A stretch of DNA of 64,000 nt from Bradyrhizobium sp. NAS80.1. Its GTDB lineage: Bacteria; Pseudomonadota; Alphaproteobacteria; Rhizobiales; Xanthobacteraceae. The notes beneath the pieces are model-generated. The model worked only from the letters and a program-made list of their open reading frames with translations. It was not told the DNA's origin and searched no databases. The position numbers and the translations under genes were made by a program. Shown here piece after piece: positions 46,127 to 55,860 of the stretch. Position 1 is the stretch's first letter. Each line of letters opens with the position of its first letter. The stretch spans positions 1 to 64,000 of the forward strand of contig NZ_LGHL01000037.1 of NCBI RefSeq assembly GCF_001908205.1, read 5' to 3'.

Positions 46127-49100
46127 ATGGCCTTTACCGATATTTTCATCAAGCGCCCGGTTCTGTCGGTCGTCGTCAGCCTGCTGATCCTTCTGATCGG
46201 CCTGCGCGCGGCGATGGTGCTGCCGATCCGGCAGTATCCGAAGCTGTCGAACACGGTCATCAACATCACGACCGTCTATCCCGGCGCGTCCGCGGATCTG
46301 ATCCAGGGCTTCATCACGACGCCGATCGAGCAGGCGGTCGCCTCCGCCGAAGGCGTCGACTACATGACCTCGTCCTCGGTGCTCGGCACCTCGACGATCC
46401 AGGTCTACATCAAGCTGAACTTCGATCCGAACCAGGCGCTGACCGAGGTGCTGGCGAAGACGAACTCGGTGAAATATCTGATCCCGAAGGAATCGAACGA
46501 TCCGATCGTCACCAAGTCCACGGGCCAGACCACGGCCGTGATGTATCTCGGCTTCTCATCCGAGGAGCTGTCGGGCTCGGCGATCTCGGACTATCTGACA
46601 CGCGTGGTGCAGCCGGTGCTGTCGACCGTCGACGGCGTGGCTTCGGCCGATATTCTCGGTGGCCAGACCTTTGCGATGCGGCTCTGGCTTGATCCCGTGA
46701 AGATGGCCGGCCGCAATGTGTCGCCTGCCGATGTCGCGGCCGCGATCACCGCCAACAACTTTCAGTCCGCGGCGGGCCAGACCAAGGGCTACCTCATCGT
46801 TTCCAACATCTCGACGAACACCAGCCTGACCGACGTCAACCAGTTCAGGAAGATGATCGTCAAGGCGAAGGATGGCGGCTTCGTGCGGATGGAGGACATC
46901 GCCACTGTCGAACTCGCCGCGCAGAGCACCGATGCGAGCGTCGCCTTCAACGGCGAGCATGCAATCTTCATTGGCGTGAACGCGACGCCGCAGGGCAACC
47001 CGCTGACGCTGGTCAAGGGCGTGCGCGCGCTGTTCCCCGAGCTCGAACGTAATCTGCCGCCGTCGATGAAGATGAAGGTGGCCTACGACTCGACCAAATT
47101 CATCCAATCCTCGATCGACGAGGTGGAGAAGACGCTGGGCGAAGCCGTGGTCATCGTGATCGTGGTCATCTTCCTGTTCCTGGCTTCGCTCCGCTCGGTG
47201 ATCATTCCCGTCGTCACCATCCCGTTGTCTATGATCGGCGTCTGCACGCTGATGCTGGCGCTGGGCTTCAGCTTCAACCTCTTGACCCTGCTCGCGATGG
47301 TGCTTGCGATCGGTCTCGTGGTCGACGACGCCATCGTCGTGGTGGAGAACATCCATCGCCATCTGGAAGAGGGGAAGACGCCGGTCCAGGCGGCGCTGCA
47401 GGGCGCGCGCGAGATCGTCGGGCCCGTCGTTTCCATGACCATCACGCTCGCTGCGGTGTATGCGCCGATCGGCTTCCTCGGCGGCCTCACCGGTTCGTTG
47501 TTCCGCGAATTCGCCTTCACGCTCGCGGGCTCGGTCATCGTGTCCGGTGTGATCGCGCTGACGCTGTCGCCGATGATGTGCTCGGTGCTGCTGAAGAACA
47601 CCGAAGAGGGCCGCTTCGCCAAGCTCGTCAACAAGGTGTTCGGCGCGCTGACGAGGTGGTATGGCCGCAGGCTCGATCGCTCGCTCGACTACAAGGCCAT
47701 CACCGGCCTGTTCGCGGTGACGATCCTCGGGCTCGTCGGCTTCCTCTACATGCACACCTCGAAGGAGCTGGCGCCCGAGGAGGACCAGGGCATCGTGTTC
47801 GCGGTGACCAAGGCGCCGAAATACGCCAACATCGACTATGTCGATTACTACGGCGAGAAGCTCGACAAGGAATTCCAGAAATTCCCCGAGACCGATCTGC
47901 GCTTCGTGCTGAACGGCATCAACGGGCCGCAGGGCGGCATCGCCGGCATGCTGCTCAAGCCCTGGGAGGAGCGCAAGCGCTCGTCGATCCAGCTGAAGCC
48001 GCTGGTACAGGCCGAGCTCTCGAAGATTGAGGGCGTGCAGGCGTTCGCGTTCAACCTGCCGCCGTTGCCGGGCGGGCCGGGTGGTCTGCCGATCCAGATG
48101 GTGATCAACTCCACCGCCAGCTTCCAGACCGTCTATGAGCAGATGGAGAAGCTGAAGGACGCCGCGCGCAAGAGCGGCATGTTCATCGTCTCCGACAGCG
48201 ACCTCGCCTATAACCAGCCGAACGTGGAAGTCACGATCGACCGCACCAAGGCGCAGGATCTCGGCGTCAACATGCAGAACCTCGGCAGCACGCTCGCGGT
48301 TCTGCTTGGTGGCAACTACATCAACCGCTTCAATCTGGAGGGCCGTTCCTACCAGGTGATCCCGCAGGTGCCGCGCAGCGACCGGCTCTCGCCGGAATCG
48401 CTCGGCGGCTACTATGTGACCACCAACACGGGGCAGCAGCTCCCGCTGTCGACTGTTGTCTCGATCAAGACCAAGACCGACCCGAACTCGCTGACGCACT
48501 ACAATCAGCTCAATTCGGCGACTTTCTCGGCCGTGCCGATGCCCGGCGTGACCGTCGGTGCTGCGGTCGACTTCCTCGAAGGCGAGGCCAAGAAGCTGCC
48601 GCAGGGCTTCAGCCACGACTATCTCGCGGACAGCAGGCAATACGTGCAGGAAGGTAACCAGCTCGCGATCACCTTTGGTTTCGCGCTGATCATCATCTTC
48701 CTGGTGCTGGCGGCGCAGTTCGAGAGCTTGCGTGACCCGCTGGTGATCATGATCTCGGTGCCGATGGCGATCGTCGGCGCGCTGATCCCGCTGTTCTTCG
48801 GCGTGGCGACCATGAACATCTACACCCAGGTCGGTCTGCTCACCCTGGTCGGCCTGATCACCAAGCACGGCATCCTGATGGTGGAGTTCGCCAACGAGCT
48901 CCAGATCAATGAGCGGCTCGACCGCCGTTCGGCCATCGAAATGTCGGCCCGCATCCGCCTCCGGCCGATCCTGATGACTACGGCCGCGATGGTGACCGGT
49001 CTGATCCCGTTGTTGACCGCGTCTGGTGCGGGCGCAGCCAGCCGCTTCTCGATCGGTCTGGTCGTCGTCGCCGGCATGTCGATCGGCACGCTGTTCACGC

Positions 49101-49222
49101 TGTTCGTGCTGCCGGCGGTCTATGTGGTGCTGGCGACCGACCACCGCGCGGCGGCGGATTCCGAGCGGAATAAGCAGGTCAACGATCTCGACGTCGGCTC
49201 CAAGGCGCTGCGGCCGACCTGA
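46127..49222 (+). CDS. RND multidrug efflux permease, HAE-1 family
   Basis: 1031 residues, full-length AcrB-type trimer subunit. The first helix follows IFIKRPVLS. The proton-relay pair D400-D401 is in GLVVDDAIVVVENIHRH, and the porter-domain segments and twelve helices are present; the C-terminus is cytoplasmic and charged. It expels hydrophobic drugs or plant compounds by proton antiport. Third gene of the TetR-controlled operon. Unlike the permease at 5889-9005 it keeps every helix-4 residue of the multidrug class. Confidence 0.92.
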   Translation: MAFTDIFIKRPVLSVVVSLLILLIGLRAAMVLPIRQYPKLSNTVINITTVYPGASADLIQGFITTPIEQAVASAEGVDYMTSSSVLGTSTIQVYIKLNFDPNQALTEVLAKTNSVKYLIPKESNDPIVTKSTGQTTAVMYLGFSSEELSGSAISDYLTRVVQPVLSTVDGVASADILGGQTFAMRLWLDPVKMAGRNVSPADVAAAITANNFQSAAGQTKGYLIVSNISTNTSLTDVNQFRKMIVKAKDGGFVRMEDIATVELAAQSTDASVAFNGEHAIFIGVNATPQGNPLTLVKGVRALFPELERNLPPSMKMKVAYDSTKFIQSSIDEVEKTLGEAVVIVIVVIFLFLASLRSVIIPVVTIPLSMIGVCTLMLALGFSFNLLTLLAMVLAIGLVVDDAIVVVENIHRHLEEGKTPVQAALQGAREIVGPVVSMTITLAAVYAPIGFLGGLTGSLFREFAFTLAGSVIVSGVIALTLSPMMCSVLLKNTEEGRFAKLVNKVFGALTRWYGRRLDRSLDYKAITGLFAVTILGLVGFLYMHTSKELAPEEDQGIVFAVTKAPKYANIDYVDYYGEKLDKEFQKFPETDLRFVLNGINGPQGGIAGMLLKPWEERKRSSIQLKPLVQAELSKIEGVQAFAFNLPPLPGGPGGLPIQMVINSTASFQTVYEQMEKLKDAARKSGMFIVSDSDLAYNQPNVEVTIDRTKAQDLGVNMQNLGSTLAVLLGGNYINRFNLEGRSYQVIPQVPRSDRLSPESLGGYYVTTNTGQQLPLSTVVSIKTKTDPNSLTHYNQLNSATFSAVPMPGVTVGAAVDFLEGEAKKLPQGFSHDYLADSRQYVQEGNQLAITFGFALIIIFLVLAAQFESLRDPLVIMISVPMAIVGALIPLFFGVATMNIYTQVGLLTLVGLITKHGILMVEFANELQINERLDRRSAIEMSARIRLRPILMTTAAMVTGLIPLLTASGAGAASRFSIGLVVVAGMSIGTLFTLFVLPAVYVVLATDHRAAADSERNKQVNDLDVGSKALRPT

Positions 49223-49250
49223 CCCAAGGATCGAGCAAGGTTACGTGCGA

Positions 49251-49283
49251 AGCGGCAACAGCGATGGCTGTTGCCGCTTTTTT
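49251..49283 (+). terminator. Rho-independent terminator of the TetR-RND operon
   Basis: AGCGGCAACAGC (49251-49262), loop GATG, GCTGTTGCCGCT (49267-49278), then TTTTT. Perfect 12-bp stem directly followed by a T run. Confidence 0.92.
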
Positions 49284-49348
49284 ATCGTTCGAGATCTCGT
49301 AATATGATGGCTCCGGCGCCGTGATGGGCGCTGGGACAGGTCGTCTGG

Positions 49349-50332
49349 ATGAAACGGCGCGATTTTCTGGCACTTCTTGGTGGAGCCGCTCTGGCCACGC
49401 CGAACATTGCGTCGGCGGACACCGCCGACCGTGTCTATCGCCTCGGTACGATCCAGCCGGTCGTGCCGCTGAACGGAACGGATCAGCTCGGCAAGATGCT
49501 CGTCGACGCGCTGGCACAACGAGGTTATGTGCTCGGCAAGAATCTTGTCCTCGAGGCGCGCGGCGCTCGTGGTGATGTCGAAAAGCTGCCGGCCCTGATC
49601 GACGAGTTGAAAGCGGTCGGCGCCGAGGTCCTCGTGAGTTTTGGCTACGCCGCGACTGTCGCAGCAAAGTCCGCGGGCATCCCGACCGTTGTCGGCTGGG
49701 GTGTCGGCGATCCTGTCGAGACGCATCTGATCGAGAGCCTAACGCATCCCGGGGGCAACATCACGGGCATCTCGGACGTTGCGGCCGAGTTGACCACGAA
49801 GAGGCTCCAGCTGTTGGAGGAGATCACTCCGCGGCTCGACAAGGTTGCCATGCTGTGGAACGAGCATGACCTTGGCATGACCCTGCGCTACGAGGCCTCG
49901 GCGAAAGTGGCGCGGGATACCGGGATCACCGTGCAGGCGCTCGGCGTCAGGAAATCCGGCGATCTCGACCAGGCGTTCGCGGCGATGACCGCCGATCCGC
50001 CGGATGCCATGCTGATGGTCGCGGACGCGCTGACCATTTCGAACAGCCAGCGCATCTTCGAGTTCGCTTCATCCAGGCGGCTTCCGGCGATCTACGAGTA
50101 TGACTTCCTGGTCCGCGACGGGGGCCTGATGTCGTACGGGGCCGATGTCGGGGAGTCGCTGGTGCGCGCGGCGGCCTTCGTGGATCGCATCTTCCGCGGC
50201 GCCAAGCCGGCCGATCTGCCGTTCGAGCGGCCCGTCCGCTACCCGCTTGCCGTTAACCTGAAGGCCGCCCGAAAGGCCGGACTGGACGTTCCGCCCACAT
50301 TGCTTGCGCTGGCGGATGAAGTGATCGAGTAG
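49349..50332 (+). CDS. Lone ABC-type substrate-binding protein (ABC_sub_bind family)
   Basis: 327 residues. MKRRDFLALLGGAALATPNIASA is a twin-arginine-like export signal. The body has the ABC_sub_bind features YRLGTIQPV, LSFGYAATVAAKSAGIPTVVG and the hinge segment LTHPGGNITGISD. No permease or ATPase lies on either side; instead a membrane histidine kinase follows 54 nt downstream. Inferred role: periplasmic ligand carrier that presents its ligand to the sensor, or an orphan importer part. A terminator upstream makes it the first gene of its unit. Confidence 0.83.
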   Translation: MKRRDFLALLGGAALATPNIASADTADRVYRLGTIQPVVPLNGTDQLGKMLVDALAQRGYVLGKNLVLEARGARGDVEKLPALIDELKAVGAEVLVSFGYAATVAAKSAGIPTVVGWGVGDPVETHLIESLTHPGGNITGISDVAAELTTKRLQLLEEITPRLDKVAMLWNEHDLGMTLRYEASAKVARDTGITVQALGVRKSGDLDQAFAAMTADPPDAMLMVADALTISNSQRIFEFASSRRLPAIYEYDFLVRDGGLMSYGADVGESLVRAAAFVDRIFRGAKPADLPFERPVRYPLAVNLKAARKAGLDVPPTLLALADEVIE

Positions 50333-50386
50333 CCTAGTTCACCGCGGCGAGAGACAAGGTCCGGCCTTCTTGCTAGGCTTGCCGGG

Positions 50387-52435
50387 ATGAGCATCTCCGT
50401 CCACCCCGATACCCCGCAGGCCGGGCCGCTGCCGAACGCAGCCACGGAAGCTGCCGTGTCCGGTGCGGCGGGGGAGCCGCGGGTCCGGACCCGGCTGTTC
50501 ACCAAATATGTCGCGCTGTTCGTGGCCGTCGTTGCCATCGCGCTGCTTGCCAACGGCCTGTTCGAGGTCCTCTTCTATTATCGCGAACACAAGGCGGCGC
50601 TGATCCGGGTCCAGCACGAGCAGGCCGAGGCGGCGGCCGCCAAGATCAGCCAGTTCGTCAAGGAAATCGAGAGCCAGCTCGGCTGGACGACGCAACTGCC
50701 GTGGTCGGCGGGCTCGATCGAGCAGCGCCGGTTCGACGCGCTGCGGCTCTTGCGCCAGGTGCCTGCGATCACCGAGCTTGCTCAGGTGGACGCGACCGGC
50801 AAGGAGCGCCTGCGCGTCTCGCGGCTCGCCATGGACACGATCGACAGCGGGATTGACCTCTCGAGCGATCCAAAGTTCACCGAGGCGGTCGCGCACAAGG
50901 TCTATTATGGGCCGGTCTACTTTCGCCGGGAGTCGGAGCCCTACATGACGCTGGCGCTCGCCGGTGCGCGCAAGGATGCCGGCGTCAGCATCGCCGAGGT
51001 GAACCTCAAGCTGATCTGGGACGTCGTGTCCCAGATCAAGGTCGGCGAGCACGGCCACGCTTATGTGGTCGGCCCGGAGGGGCGTCTGATCGCACATCCC
51101 GACATCAGCCTGGTGCTGCGCAACACCGACATGTCGGGACTGGCGCAGGTGCGCGCCGCGCAAGCCAGCGGCGGCGTCATGCCGGACGCCTTGCAGGAGG
51201 CGACCAATATCGAGGGACAGAAGGTCCTGACAGCGTCCGCACCGATCACCCCGCTTGGCTGGACCATGTTCGTCGAGTTGCCGGTCGAGGAGGCCTATGC
51301 GGCGCTCTATGCCTCGCTGGAACGGCTTGCACTCGTGCTGCTCGTGGCCTCGATCTTCGCGGTGCTCGCCGGAATCTTCCTCGCGCGCCGCATGGTCGGG
51401 CCGATCCAGGCGCTGCGCAGCGGCGCCGAGCGTATCGGCGGCGGCGACTTTTCGCAGCGCATCTCGATCAAGACCGGCGATGAGCTCGAGGGGCTTGCCC
51501 ATCAGTTCAACGACATGGGGGCGCGCTTGCAGGAATCCTATGCCGACCTCGAAAACAAGGTCGAGCAGCGGACCGCGGAACTGCGGCAATCGCTGAACGA
51601 TCTGCGCGCCGCGCAGGATCGCCTGATCCAGACCGAGAAGCTCGCCTCGCTCGGCCAGCTCACGGCGGGGATCGCCCACGAGATCAAGAACCCGCTCAAC
51701 TTCGTCAACAATTTCTCCTCGGTGTCGACCGAGCTGATCGACGAGCTCAACGAGGTCCTGCAAACGGCAGCGCTCGACGGCAAGACCAAGGAAGAGATCG
51801 ACGAGCTGACCGCCATGCTCAAGAGCAATCTCGAGAAGGTGGTGCAGCACGGCAAGCGCGCCGATTCCATTGTCCGGAACATGCTCTTGCATTCGCGCGA
51901 GGGCTCAGGCGAGCATCGCCCGACCGATATCAACGCGATCGTGGAAGAGAGCCTCAATCTGGCCTATCACGGCGCACGTGCCGAACGGCCCGCTTTCAAC
52001 GTTACGCTCAAGCGCGACTTCGACCCCGCCGCCGGCTTGATCGACATCTATCCGCAGGAAATTACGCGCGTCTTTCTCAACCTTATCTCGAACGGCTTCT
52101 ATGCCGCCACGAAGCACAAGGAGAGCGCAGCGGCCGGGTTCGAACCGACCCTGAGCGCGACGACCAGAACCCTCGGCAGCAAGGTCGAGATCCGGATCCG
52201 CGACAACGGCATCGGAATTCCGCCTGAGGTGAAGGAGAAAATGTTCAATCCCTTCTTCACCACCAAGCCGGCCGGCGAAGGGACCGGGCTCGGCCTTTCC
52301 ATGAGCCATGACATCGTTGTGAAACAGCACGGCGGCACGATCGACGTGAGCACCGAGCCCGGTGTATTCACCGAGTTCATCATCACGCTGCCGCGTGTGA
52401 TGGCGGCAGGGGACACTACCGGAGGCAAGCCTTGA
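50387..52435 (+). CDS. Membrane sensor histidine kinase with dCache periplasmic domain
   Basis: 682 residues. A first membrane helix (about 43-63) is followed by a double-Cache sensor (about 65-300, with YYGPVYFRRESEPYMTLALAG and HAYVVGPEGRLIAHPD) and a second helix (about 305-328). HAMP comes next, then a coiled coil with the kinase motif QLTAGIAHEIKNPLNFVNNF, whose histidine is phosphorylated. The ATPase domain has NLISNGFYA, RDNGIGIP, FNPFFTTK and GTGLGLSMS. The H-box and N-box belong to the class of kinases with a long linker. The stop overlaps the receiver gene (TTGA). Confidence 0.9.
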   Translation: MSISVHPDTPQAGPLPNAATEAAVSGAAGEPRVRTRLFTKYVALFVAVVAIALLANGLFEVLFYYREHKAALIRVQHEQAEAAAAKISQFVKEIESQLGWTTQLPWSAGSIEQRRFDALRLLRQVPAITELAQVDATGKERLRVSRLAMDTIDSGIDLSSDPKFTEAVAHKVYYGPVYFRRESEPYMTLALAGARKDAGVSIAEVNLKLIWDVVSQIKVGEHGHAYVVGPEGRLIAHPDISLVLRNTDMSGLAQVRAAQASGGVMPDALQEATNIEGQKVLTASAPITPLGWTMFVELPVEEAYAALYASLERLALVLLVASIFAVLAGIFLARRMVGPIQALRSGAERIGGGDFSQRISIKTGDELEGLAHQFNDMGARLQESYADLENKVEQRTAELRQSLNDLRAAQDRLIQTEKLASLGQLTAGIAHEIKNPLNFVNNFSSVSTELIDELNEVLQTAALDGKTKEEIDELTAMLKSNLEKVVQHGKRADSIVRNMLLHSREGSGEHRPTDINAIVEESLNLAYHGARAERPAFNVTLKRDFDPAAGLIDIYPQEITRVFLNLISNGFYAATKHKESAAAGFEPTLSATTRTLGSKVEIRIRDNGIGIPPEVKEKMFNPFFTTKPAGEGTGLGLSMSHDIVVKQHGGTIDVSTEPGVFTEFIITLPRVMAAGDTTGGKP

Positions 52436-52821
52436 ACGTTTACATCCTGGTCGTTGATGACGAGCCCGACGTTGAGGCGCTGTTCCGGCAGCAGTTCCGG
52501 CGAGACCTGCGTGCCGGCCGTTTCCAGATGGAATTCGCGCCGTCCGCGCCCGACGCGCTGAAGCGCGCCGCCGAGGTTCGCGAACCCTCGCTGATCCTGA
52601 TCCTGTCGGACATCAACATGCCCGGCATGAGCGGGCTGGACATGCTGCCCAAGGTGCGCGCAGAACGTCCGGACGTTCCCGTCATCATGATTACGGCCTA
52701 TGGCGATGCCGAGACGCGCCGTAAGGCGATCGAGCGCGGCGCGGTCGCACTTCTCACCAAGCCGATCGATTTCGGGTTGCTGCGGCAGGAGATCGACACG
52801 AGGCTCGAGCAAGCCGCATGA
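52432..52821 (+). CDS. Stand-alone response-regulator receiver protein
   Basis: 129 residues, a single CheY-like receiver: acidic pocket D9-D10, phospho-acceptor D60 in [15 protein letters not shown], the switch threonine in MITAYGD and lysine in LLTKPID. There is no output domain. It starts with TTG overlapping the kinase stop (TTGA) and its own stop overlaps the next start (ATGA). It could be a phosphate shuttle or sink between the kinase and the receiver-cyclase. The weak TTG start suggests low, coupled translation. Confidence 0.87.
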   Translation: MNVYILVVDDEPDVEALFRQQFRRDLRAGRFQMEFAPSAPDALKRAAEVREPSLILILSDINMPGMSGLDMLPKVRAERPDVPVIMITAYGDAETRRKAIERGAVALLTKPIDFGLLRQEIDTRLEQAA

Positions 52822-54068
52822 CTGCGACCATCCTCTTCGTCGATGACGAGCCGGATCTCGAGGCGCTGATCCTGCAAAAGTTCCGCAGGCAGATCCGCGA
52901 CGGGCTCATCGCCATCATGTTCGCGCGTGATGGTCTTGAGGCGCTGGAGTCGCTCGAACAGAATCCGCACGTCGACATGGTAGTCTCGGACATCAACATG
53001 CCGCGTATGGATGGGCTGTCGCTGTTGCAGAAGCTTCAGGAGGCGGAGGACAAGAAGTCGACCATCATCGTTTCTGCCTATGGCGATATGAGCAACATCC
53101 GGACCGCGATGAACCGCGGCGCGTTCGACTTCCTCACCAAGCCGATCGACTTTTCCGACCTGGAAATGACGATCCAGAAGACGATCCGCCATGTCGAGAT
53201 GTTGCGTGAGGTGCGGCGCCGCCAGATGGAGGCCGAACGCGCCCACGCCTCGCTGTCGCGCCATTTCTCTCCCGAGCTCGCCAAGCGCTTAGCGGCGGCC
53301 GGAGAGGGTGAAGGGATCGAGGTGCAGTGGCGCGATATCGCGACCATCTTCACGGACATTACCGGCTTCACGTCGCTGGTCGAGAGCACACCGCCCGAGA
53401 TGCTGGGCGAGCTCCTCAACGAATATGTTGGCGGGATGACCGAAGTCGTCTTCGCGCACGAGGGGACGGTGGCCAAGATCATCGGCGATGCGATCCAGGT
53501 GCTGTTCAACGCGCCCGGAGATCAGCCGGACTATGCGACGCGTGCGGTCGCCTGCGCCCATGATCTCGATACCTGGGCACGGGACTTTTGCGCGCGCCAG
53601 AAAGGCAGGGGCGTGAATTTCGGCGCCACTCGCATCGGCATTCACGTCGGGCCGGCACTGGTCGGAAATTTCGGCGGCAACCGCTTCTTCGACTACACCG
53701 CGTATGGGGACACCATCAACATCGCGGCGCGGCTGGAAGCTGCCAACAAGCAACTGGGTACCCGCATCTGCGTCAGCTCAAGCGTCGCCGAGGCGGCTGA
53801 GAATTTTCGAGGCCGCCCCGTGGGCGAGTTGATGCTGCGCGGACGCAGCGAGCCGCTGCGCGCGTTCGAGCCGCTGCCACCGGCCAAATTCGATGCGCCG
53901 GAAACCGCGTTGTATTCCCGGGCCTTTGCCAAGATGGAGGCCGGCGACGCTGCGGCCATGCCGGCCTTTGCCGCGCTGGTCGGTATGCATGCAGACGATG
54001 CGCTGGCCGGCTTTCACCTGAGGCGCCTTCTCAACGGAGCCAAGGGCATTCGCATTCAACTGGAATAG
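52818..54068 (+). CDS. Response regulator with class III adenylate cyclase output
   Basis: 416 residues. Receiver (1-125): D9-D10, acceptor D58, KPID. A helical linker (about 125-165) is followed by the cyclase domain (about 170-355). All catalytic residues are intact: metal aspartates D180 (IFTDITGF) and D224 (IIGDA), adenine-selecting K220 and T294 ([10 protein letters not shown]), and transition-state N301 and R305. This set predicts ATP to cAMP, not GTP. A tail of some 60 residues follows. Translation is coupled to the preceding receiver by a 4-nt overlap. It is the probable output of the kinase at 50387. Confidence 0.9.
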   Translation: MTATILFVDDEPDLEALILQKFRRQIRDGLIAIMFARDGLEALESLEQNPHVDMVVSDINMPRMDGLSLLQKLQEAEDKKSTIIVSAYGDMSNIRTAMNRGAFDFLTKPIDFSDLEMTIQKTIRHVEMLREVRRRQMEAERAHASLSRHFSPELAKRLAAAGEGEGIEVQWRDIATIFTDITGFTSLVESTPPEMLGELLNEYVGGMTEVVFAHEGTVAKIIGDAIQVLFNAPGDQPDYATRAVACAHDLDTWARDFCARQKGRGVNFGATRIGIHVGPALVGNFGGNRFFDYTAYGDTINIAARLEAANKQLGTRICVSSSVAEAAENFRGRPVGELMLRGRSEPLRAFEPLPPAKFDAPETALYSRAFAKMEAGDAAAMPAFAALVGMHADDALAGFHLRRLLNGAKGIRIQLE

Positions 54069-54077
54069 GGGTTCGAC

Positions 54078-54830
54078 ATGACGCGTGAATTCTCGCTCGG
54101 CAATTACCGTTTCATTCCGTCGGTGTTCCAGTATTCGGCCGGCGCGGCCGCGGATGACGGCTATGAGATCGAGCGCGTTCGCTTTGACCGTCTCGTGCCG
54201 CTGGCCGAGGGATTTGCGCTCGCGGCGAAGTTCATCCAGGAGGCAGGGCGGCCGCTGACCGCGTTCTGCGCCTGCGAGCTGCGCTCACCGGCGGCCTTCA
54301 GCGAAGAAGGCTTTCGCGCGTTCAACCTGCACTATGTGAAGACGCTGTCCGAATGGGGCGTCTTCGACGGCACCACCAATCCGGTTGCGCGCAGCAATGT
54401 CTGTCCCGAGATCGACCCGCCGTCCGAGCCGTCGTTCTATGCCTTCTCCTTCACGCGCCCGACACGCTCGACGGCGCCGACCTTCGTGATCGCCGGCGGT
54501 GCCGAAGCACGCGAGGGCAGCGGGACCTATGTCGAGCGCACGGTGCGCTACCGCGACCTCAGCCTGGAAGGGCTACGCGAGAAGGTGCGTTTCACCACCA
54601 CCTCGCAGATGGAGAGCCGGATGGCCGCCTTCGGCTTCGGCTTCGGCTGGAAGGATACGACCGGGGTGCAGGCCTATTCCGTGCACGACTTCCACCACGC
54701 GCTCGTCGACGAGCTGGTCCGCCGCGGGGCACTGCGGTCGGGCTTGACCTGGCATTTTGCACGTCCCCCGGTGGTCGATCTCGAATATGAGATGGATTGC
54801 CGCCGCGTGATGCGCGAGGTTGTCATTTGA
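54078..54830 (+). CDS. Possible CnbZ-like deaminase (RidA-related), uncertain
   Basis: 250 residues, no signal or membrane segment. Segments such as FCACELRSPAAFSEEGFRAFN, ARSNVCPEIDPPSEPSFYAFSFTRP and FGFGWKDTTGVQAYSVHDFHH recall proteins annotated as 2-aminomuconate-type deaminase CnbZ, a RidA-like fold; this is from memory and weak. It starts 9 nt after the cyclase stop with a GGGG stretch as ribosome site, so it is probably cotranscribed. If an enzyme, its product or substrate might be what the sensor detects. Confidence 0.6.
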   Translation: MTREFSLGNYRFIPSVFQYSAGAAADDGYEIERVRFDRLVPLAEGFALAAKFIQEAGRPLTAFCACELRSPAAFSEEGFRAFNLHYVKTLSEWGVFDGTTNPVARSNVCPEIDPPSEPSFYAFSFTRPTRSTAPTFVIAGGAEAREGSGTYVERTVRYRDLSLEGLREKVRFTTTSQMESRMAAFGFGFGWKDTTGVQAYSVHDFHHALVDELVRRGALRSGLTWHFARPPVVDLEYEMDCRRVMREVVI

Positions 54831-54833
54831 GGT

Positions 54834-54970
54834 TCTCATCCTGAGGAGTGGCCGTCAGGCCGCGTCTCGAAGGATGGCCGTTGGCGAGAGCGGGGCCTCT
54901 GGTTCTACCGGCGATGCGAAGCATTGTCCGGAGACGCGCGCGAAGAGCGCGCTCCTCACCATGAGGGACG
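54834..54970. repeat. Two-module palindromic repeat, order reversed relative to 18194-18320
   Basis: Module y (54834-54880: TCTCATCCTGAGG to TCTCGAAGGATGGCCG) precedes module x (54911-54967: GCGATGCGAAGCAT to GCTCCTCACCATGAGG). In the element at 18135-18361 x comes first. The bounding GCTATCGCATAT ends are absent here. It fills the gap between the convergent deaminase-like gene and the dppC-like gene. Confidence 0.7.
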
Positions 54971-54971
54971 T

Positions 54972-55856
54972 CTAGCGCTGGCGCGGATCGAGCGCGTCGC
55001 GCAGGCCATCGCCGAGCAGGTTCAGCGACAGCACCACGAGGAAGATCGCAAGGCCTGGCCAGATCGCCATCCATGGCGCCTGGGTCAGGAAGCGCTGCGC
55101 GGCGTTGAGCATGCTGCCCCAGGACGGAGCCGGTGGCTGCTGGCCGAGGCCGAGGAAGGACAGCGCCGCCTCGGCGATGATGGCGGCCGCGATCGACAGC
55201 GTCGCCTGCACCAGAAGCGCGGGCAGGATGTTCGGCAGGATGTGCGAGAATGCGATCCGCCAGGGCGGATTTCCGAGAGCGCGCGCGGCCTCGACATAGT
55301 CTTCGGCCTTGACGCTCAGCACCTGGCCGCGGGTCAGGCGGATGAAGATCGGGGTTGCCGAGATGCCGATTGCGATCATGGCATTGCCGAGGCTCGGACC
55401 GAGGAACGCCGCCAGCGCAATCGCCAGGATTAGGAACGGGCAGGCCAGCATCGCGTCGGTGATCCGGCTGATCAGCGCATCGGTGAAGCCGCCGCGATAG
55501 CCGGCGAGCAGGCCGAGTGGCACGCCGACGCCGAGCGCGATCGCGACCGAGATCAGGCCGGCAAGCAGCGAGGCCCGCGCGCCGTAGACGACACGGCTGA
55601 GGATGTCGCGCCCTAACTCGTCGGTGCCGAACCAGTGCGCCGCGGTGGGGGGCTTGCGCACCAGGCTCCAGCTCGTCGCGACGGGATCGTAGGGCACGAT
55701 GATCGGCGCGAGGATTGCAAGAGCGATGAACATCGTGAGAACGACGAGACCGAGTACCGCCGCCTTGCGCTTGAACAGCCGCCGACGCGCGCGGCGTGCC
55801 GGGCTGTCCAGCTCGTAAGCTTGTATGACGGGTCCTGGCAGCGCGGCATCGCTCAT
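54972..55856 (-). CDS. Peptide ABC transporter permease, DppC/GsiD-like
   Basis: 294 residues. An OppC-type N-terminal helix follows ARRRLFKRKAAVLGLVVL; six helices in all, and the EAA loop is EAARALGNPPWRIAFSHILPNILPALL. It forms the channel with the DppB-like protein whose gene ends 4 nt before. It is the last gene of the operon. The ligand is probably a peptide; the gamma-glutamyltransferase in the same operon points to gamma-glutamyl peptides or glutathione. Confidence 0.92.
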   Translation of the reverse strand: MSDAALPGPVIQAYELDSPARRARRRLFKRKAAVLGLVVLTMFIALAILAPIIVPYDPVATSWSLVRKPPTAAHWFGTDELGRDILSRVVYGARASLLAGLISVAIALGVGVPLGLLAGYRGGFTDALISRITDAMLACPFLILAIALAAFLGPSLGNAMIAIGISATPIFIRLTRGQVLSVKAEDYVEAARALGNPPWRIAFSHILPNILPALLVQATLSIAAAIIAEAALSFLGLGQQPPAPSWGSMLNAAQRFLTQAPWMAIWPGLAIFLVVLSLNLLGDGLRDALDPRQR

Positions 55857-55860
55857 GGAT

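Noticed and set aside
46556..49144. 862-codon open frame antisense to the HAE-1 permease gene
   Set aside because: Same shadow effect; low-complexity Arg/His composition, no recognisable fold, and the sense gene is unambiguous.
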